A DNA stretch of 8,115 nt from Halorhodospira sp. (GTDB lineage: Bacteria > Pseudomonadota > Gammaproteobacteria > Nitrococcales > Halorhodospiraceae). Location: NCBI GenBank assembly GCA_007127935.1, contig SKYL01000142.1:1-8115 (forward strand), in the 5' to 3' direction. Position numbers and translations under genes: made by a program. Shown piece after piece: positions 6,698 to 8,115 of the stretch. Position 1 is the first letter of the stretch. Each line of letters starts with the position of its first letter. Under the pieces are notes generated by a model. It was not told the DNA's origin, searched no databases, and saw only the letters and a program-made list of their open reading frames with translations.

Positions 6698-7081
6698 TTA
6701 GTCGTCCCGTTCTTCCAGCCCGCTGCGCAGGGAGTGGTTGAGTTCGTCGTAGTGGGGCTTGAGTTCGTCCTTGATGGTCCCGTCCCACAGCGGCACGCCG
6801 ACGAAGTAGCCGGCGCGGCCGATGAGGTGGGCCGCCACCGGGGCGGTGAGGAAGATGAAGGCGATAATCGCCACTGCGCGGGCGGTGACGCCGGCGTCGG
6901 CGAAGTGTACCGCCACGCCGGCGACGGTCAGCGCCGCGCCCAGGGCGCCGGCCTTGGTGGTGGCGTGCATCCGGGTCAGCAGGTCGGGGAGGCGGATCGC
7001 GCCCACCGCCGCCAGCAGCATCAAGGCGGCCCCCAGCAGGAGCAGGAGCGAGGTCACGGCCTCCTGGAGCCATTCAATCAT
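6698..7081 (-). CDS. mrpG: Mrp-type cation/proton antiporter subunit G
   Basis: Small membrane subunit of the multisubunit Mrp (Mnh/Pha) monovalent cation/H+ antiporter. The 127 residues contain three predicted helices (about 8-30, 41-61 and 66-88). The MrpG hallmark AIRLPDLLTRMHATTKAGALG follows the first helix, and the polar C-terminal tail (from about residue 96) is rich in acidic and basic residues. The ATG overlaps the mrpF stop by 8 bp (ATGATTGA), and an AAGGGGGG ribosome site lies 8 nt upstream inside mrpF. It is the last antiporter gene of the run; nadC starts 7 bp downstream. Which cation is moved (Na+, K+ or Li+) cannot be read from this subunit. mnhG or phaG are alternative names. 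Confidence 0.93.
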   Translation of the reverse strand: MIEWLQEAVTSLLLLLGAALMLLAAVGAIRLPDLLTRMHATTKAGALGAALTVAGVAVHFADAGVTARAVAIIAFIFLTAPVAAHLIGRAGYFVGVPLWDGTIKDELKPHYDELNHSLRSGLEERDD

Positions 7082-7346
7082 CCCGTGGTCCCCCCTTCTC
7101 CAGGTAACGGGCGAAGCCGATGGCGGCGAGGAAGGCGAGCAACGCCATGACGATGGCCACGTCGATGAAGTCGTCCACCCCGGTGAGCACCGCGTAGGCG
7201 GCGATGAAGCCGACCACGATGGAGGCGATCAACTCCAGCGCCACCACCCGGTTGGGCAGCATCGGCCCCTTCACCAGCCGGATGAAGGCCAGGGCCATGG
7301 CGATGCAGAGCATGCCGAAGACGAGGGTCAGCGTGATCTCCAGCAT
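7074..7346 (-). CDS. mrpF: Mrp-type cation/proton antiporter subunit F
   Basis: A 90-residue membrane protein with three hydrophobic segments (about 3-25, 34-56 and 60-81). The family's conserved cytoplasmic loop, FIRLVKGPMLPNRVVALELI, lies between the first two, and a conserved DVAIVMALLAFLA segment forms helix three. Length is typical for MrpF. It acts only as part of the Mrp complex. Its ATG shares one base with the mrpE stop (TGATG), and a perfect GGAGGT ribosome site (7356-7361) lies 9 nt upstream within the mrpE coding sequence. mrpG overlaps its end by 8 bp. The combination of motif, size and gene order makes the assignment secure. Confidence 0.93.
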   Translation of the reverse strand: MLEITLTLVFGMLCIAMALAFIRLVKGPMLPNRVVALELIASIVVGFIAAYAVLTGVDDFIDVAIVMALLAFLAAIGFARYLEKGGPRDD

Positions 7347-7819
7347 CAGCGCAGCACCTCCAGCACCCGCTGCTCCAGGTACTTGATCTCCTCCATCAAC
7401 TGCGCCTCGTCGTCGATGTACATGGCGTGGATGTAGAGGACGCGGCGGTCACTGGAGACATCGAGGCTCAACGTCCCCGGTGTCAGGGTGATGAGGTTGG
7501 CCAGGGTGGCGATCTCCGCGTCGGTGCGCGCCTCCAGCGGTACCGCCAGGACGCCGGGGCGCATGAAGTAGTCCGGCGTCATCACGTCGTAGGCCACCCG
7601 GGCGTTGGCCTTGATCAGCTCGCCGAGGTAGAAGAAGACGAAGCGAATGAAGCGCGGCAGGCGGCGGGAGTAGCCGTGGAGGCACGGCATCCGCCCTTCC
7701 GCCAGGGCCAGCACACCGTATCCCAGGACGAATCCCAGCAGGAAATTGGGCGCCGAGACGTTGGCCGTCAGGGCCACCCAGACCAGGGCGAGGATGATGT
7801 TCCAGGCGAACGGGGTCAT
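7346..7819 (-). CDS. mrpE: Mrp-type cation/proton antiporter subunit E
   Basis: A 157-residue subunit of the Mrp antiporter, the usual size for MrpE. The N-terminal half holds the membrane segments (about 4-20, 24-41 and 57-72), including NFLLGFVLGYGVLALA. The C-terminal half is a cytoplasmic domain with the family pattern VPLEARTDAEIATLANLITLTPGTLSLDV at about 92-120, followed by YIHAMYIDD. Its ATG overlaps the mrpD stop by 4 bp (ATGA). A GGGAGG ribosome site lies 7 nt upstream at 7827-7832. It precedes mrpF with a one-base overlap, giving the D-E-F-G order found in Mrp operons. In other bacteria MrpE is needed for full antiport activity but is not itself ion-translocating. Confidence 0.94.
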   Translation of the reverse strand: MTPFAWNIILALVWVALTANVSAPNFLLGFVLGYGVLALAEGRMPCLHGYSRRLPRFIRFVFFYLGELIKANARVAYDVMTPDYFMRPGVLAVPLEARTDAEIATLANLITLTPGTLSLDVSSDRRVLYIHAMYIDDEAQLMEEIKYLEQRVLEVLR

Positions 7820-8115
7820 GGCGTCGCCTCCCCGAGGACGGCCCCGATGTAGACCGACGGATCAAGCAGCTGCTGCGCCGAGGCGTAGGCCAGTTCATAG
7901 AGCGGCTGGCCGTAGAGGCCGATGAAGAGCGTCAACGCCGCCAGCCCGATGATCGGCAGGAGCATGATCCAGATCCCCCGGTCGGGCCGCTCGCCGGTGA
8001 GCGCGCCGGTCTCGGTGACGTGCTCCGGCACGCCGTGCCAGAACGCCTCGGCCCAGATCTTGATCATCGAGTAGAGGGTCAGCAGGCCGACCAGCAGCGC
8101 CACGAAGACGATGCC
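7816..8115 (-). CDS. mrpD: Mrp-type cation/proton antiporter subunit D, C-terminal part (cut by window edge)
   Basis: The last 99 residues of a membrane protein of the NADH-dehydrogenase ND2/4/5-like antiporter family; the reading frame is open to the right edge of the window. It contains the terminal helices: FVALLVGLLTLYSMIKIWAEAFW, whose TLYSMIKIW pattern is characteristic of MrpD, and IWIMLLPIIGLAALTLFIGL. It ends with an amphipathic tail. MrpD is one of the two large subunits thought to carry the proton/cation pathway, but its key charged residues lie in the missing part. The MrpD identity, rather than MrpA, rests on position directly before mrpE and the length of the tail. It overlaps mrpE by 4 bp. 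Confidence 0.88.
   Translation of the reverse strand, partial: GIVFVALLVGLLTLYSMIKIWAEAFWHGVPEHVTETGALTGERPDRGIWIMLLPIIGLAALTLFIGLYGQPLYELAYASAQQLLDPSVYIGAVLGEATP

Noticed and set aside
5869..6741. Plus-strand open frame of about 290 codons opposite nadC
   Set aside because: His/Gly/Ala-rich translation antisense to an intact nadC; no family features.
1..8115. A novel defence, mobile or secondary-metabolism system
   Set aside because: Every substantial coding frame is accounted for by known housekeeping or transport families, apart from one conserved envelope protein of unclear function; no transposase, integrase, toxin-antitoxin pair, array or tRNA was seen.

Overview
The window is a high-GC, gene-dense stretch of a bacterial chromosome with ordinary housekeeping content, most likely from a gammaproteobacterium. 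The evidence is a bifunctional-type ArgA (kinase fold plus GNAT) paired with a classical ArgE, a YgiM-like SH3/coiled-coil envelope protein, and E. coli-like RlmI, Lgt, NadC and ThyA. An Mrp-type cation/proton antiporter cluster would suit a halophilic or alkaliphilic lineage such as Ectothiorhodospiraceae, but that placement is inference. I see no mobile element, CRISPR array, phage gene or RNA gene, and no gene-free stretch over 300 bases.

Left block (1-3673, minus strand, transcribed right to left): a YgiM-like SH3-domain membrane protein, then argE, argA and thyA (thyA runs off the left edge). Junctions are an 11-bp overlap, a 4-bp gap and a 24-bp gap, so this looks like one operon. ArgA and ArgE are the first and a later step of the linear (non-recycling) arginine pathway. 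ArgA carries an unusual 14-residue hexanucleotide-repeat insertion just before its conserved RVTD loop. The argA-thyA junction holds two small inverted repeats.

Middle (3742/3775-4983, plus strand): a lone 23S rRNA m5C methyltransferase gene, rlmI, diverges from the left block and converges on lgt. The short convergent gap holds a degenerate copy of a palindromic intergenic repeat.

Right block (5034-8115, minus strand): the end of mrpD, then mrpE, mrpF, mrpG, nadC and lgt. Neighbours overlap by 1-8 bp or are 4-7 bp apart, so antiporter, NAD synthesis and lipoprotein maturation genes appear to share one transcript. In many gammaproteobacteria lgt lies directly upstream of thyA; here both are on the same strand but separated by rlmI and the ygiM-like/argE/argA genes.

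No clearly novel system was found. The most noteworthy points are the ArgA insertion, the intergenic repeat, the argA-thyA junction and the mrp-nadC-lgt linkage.
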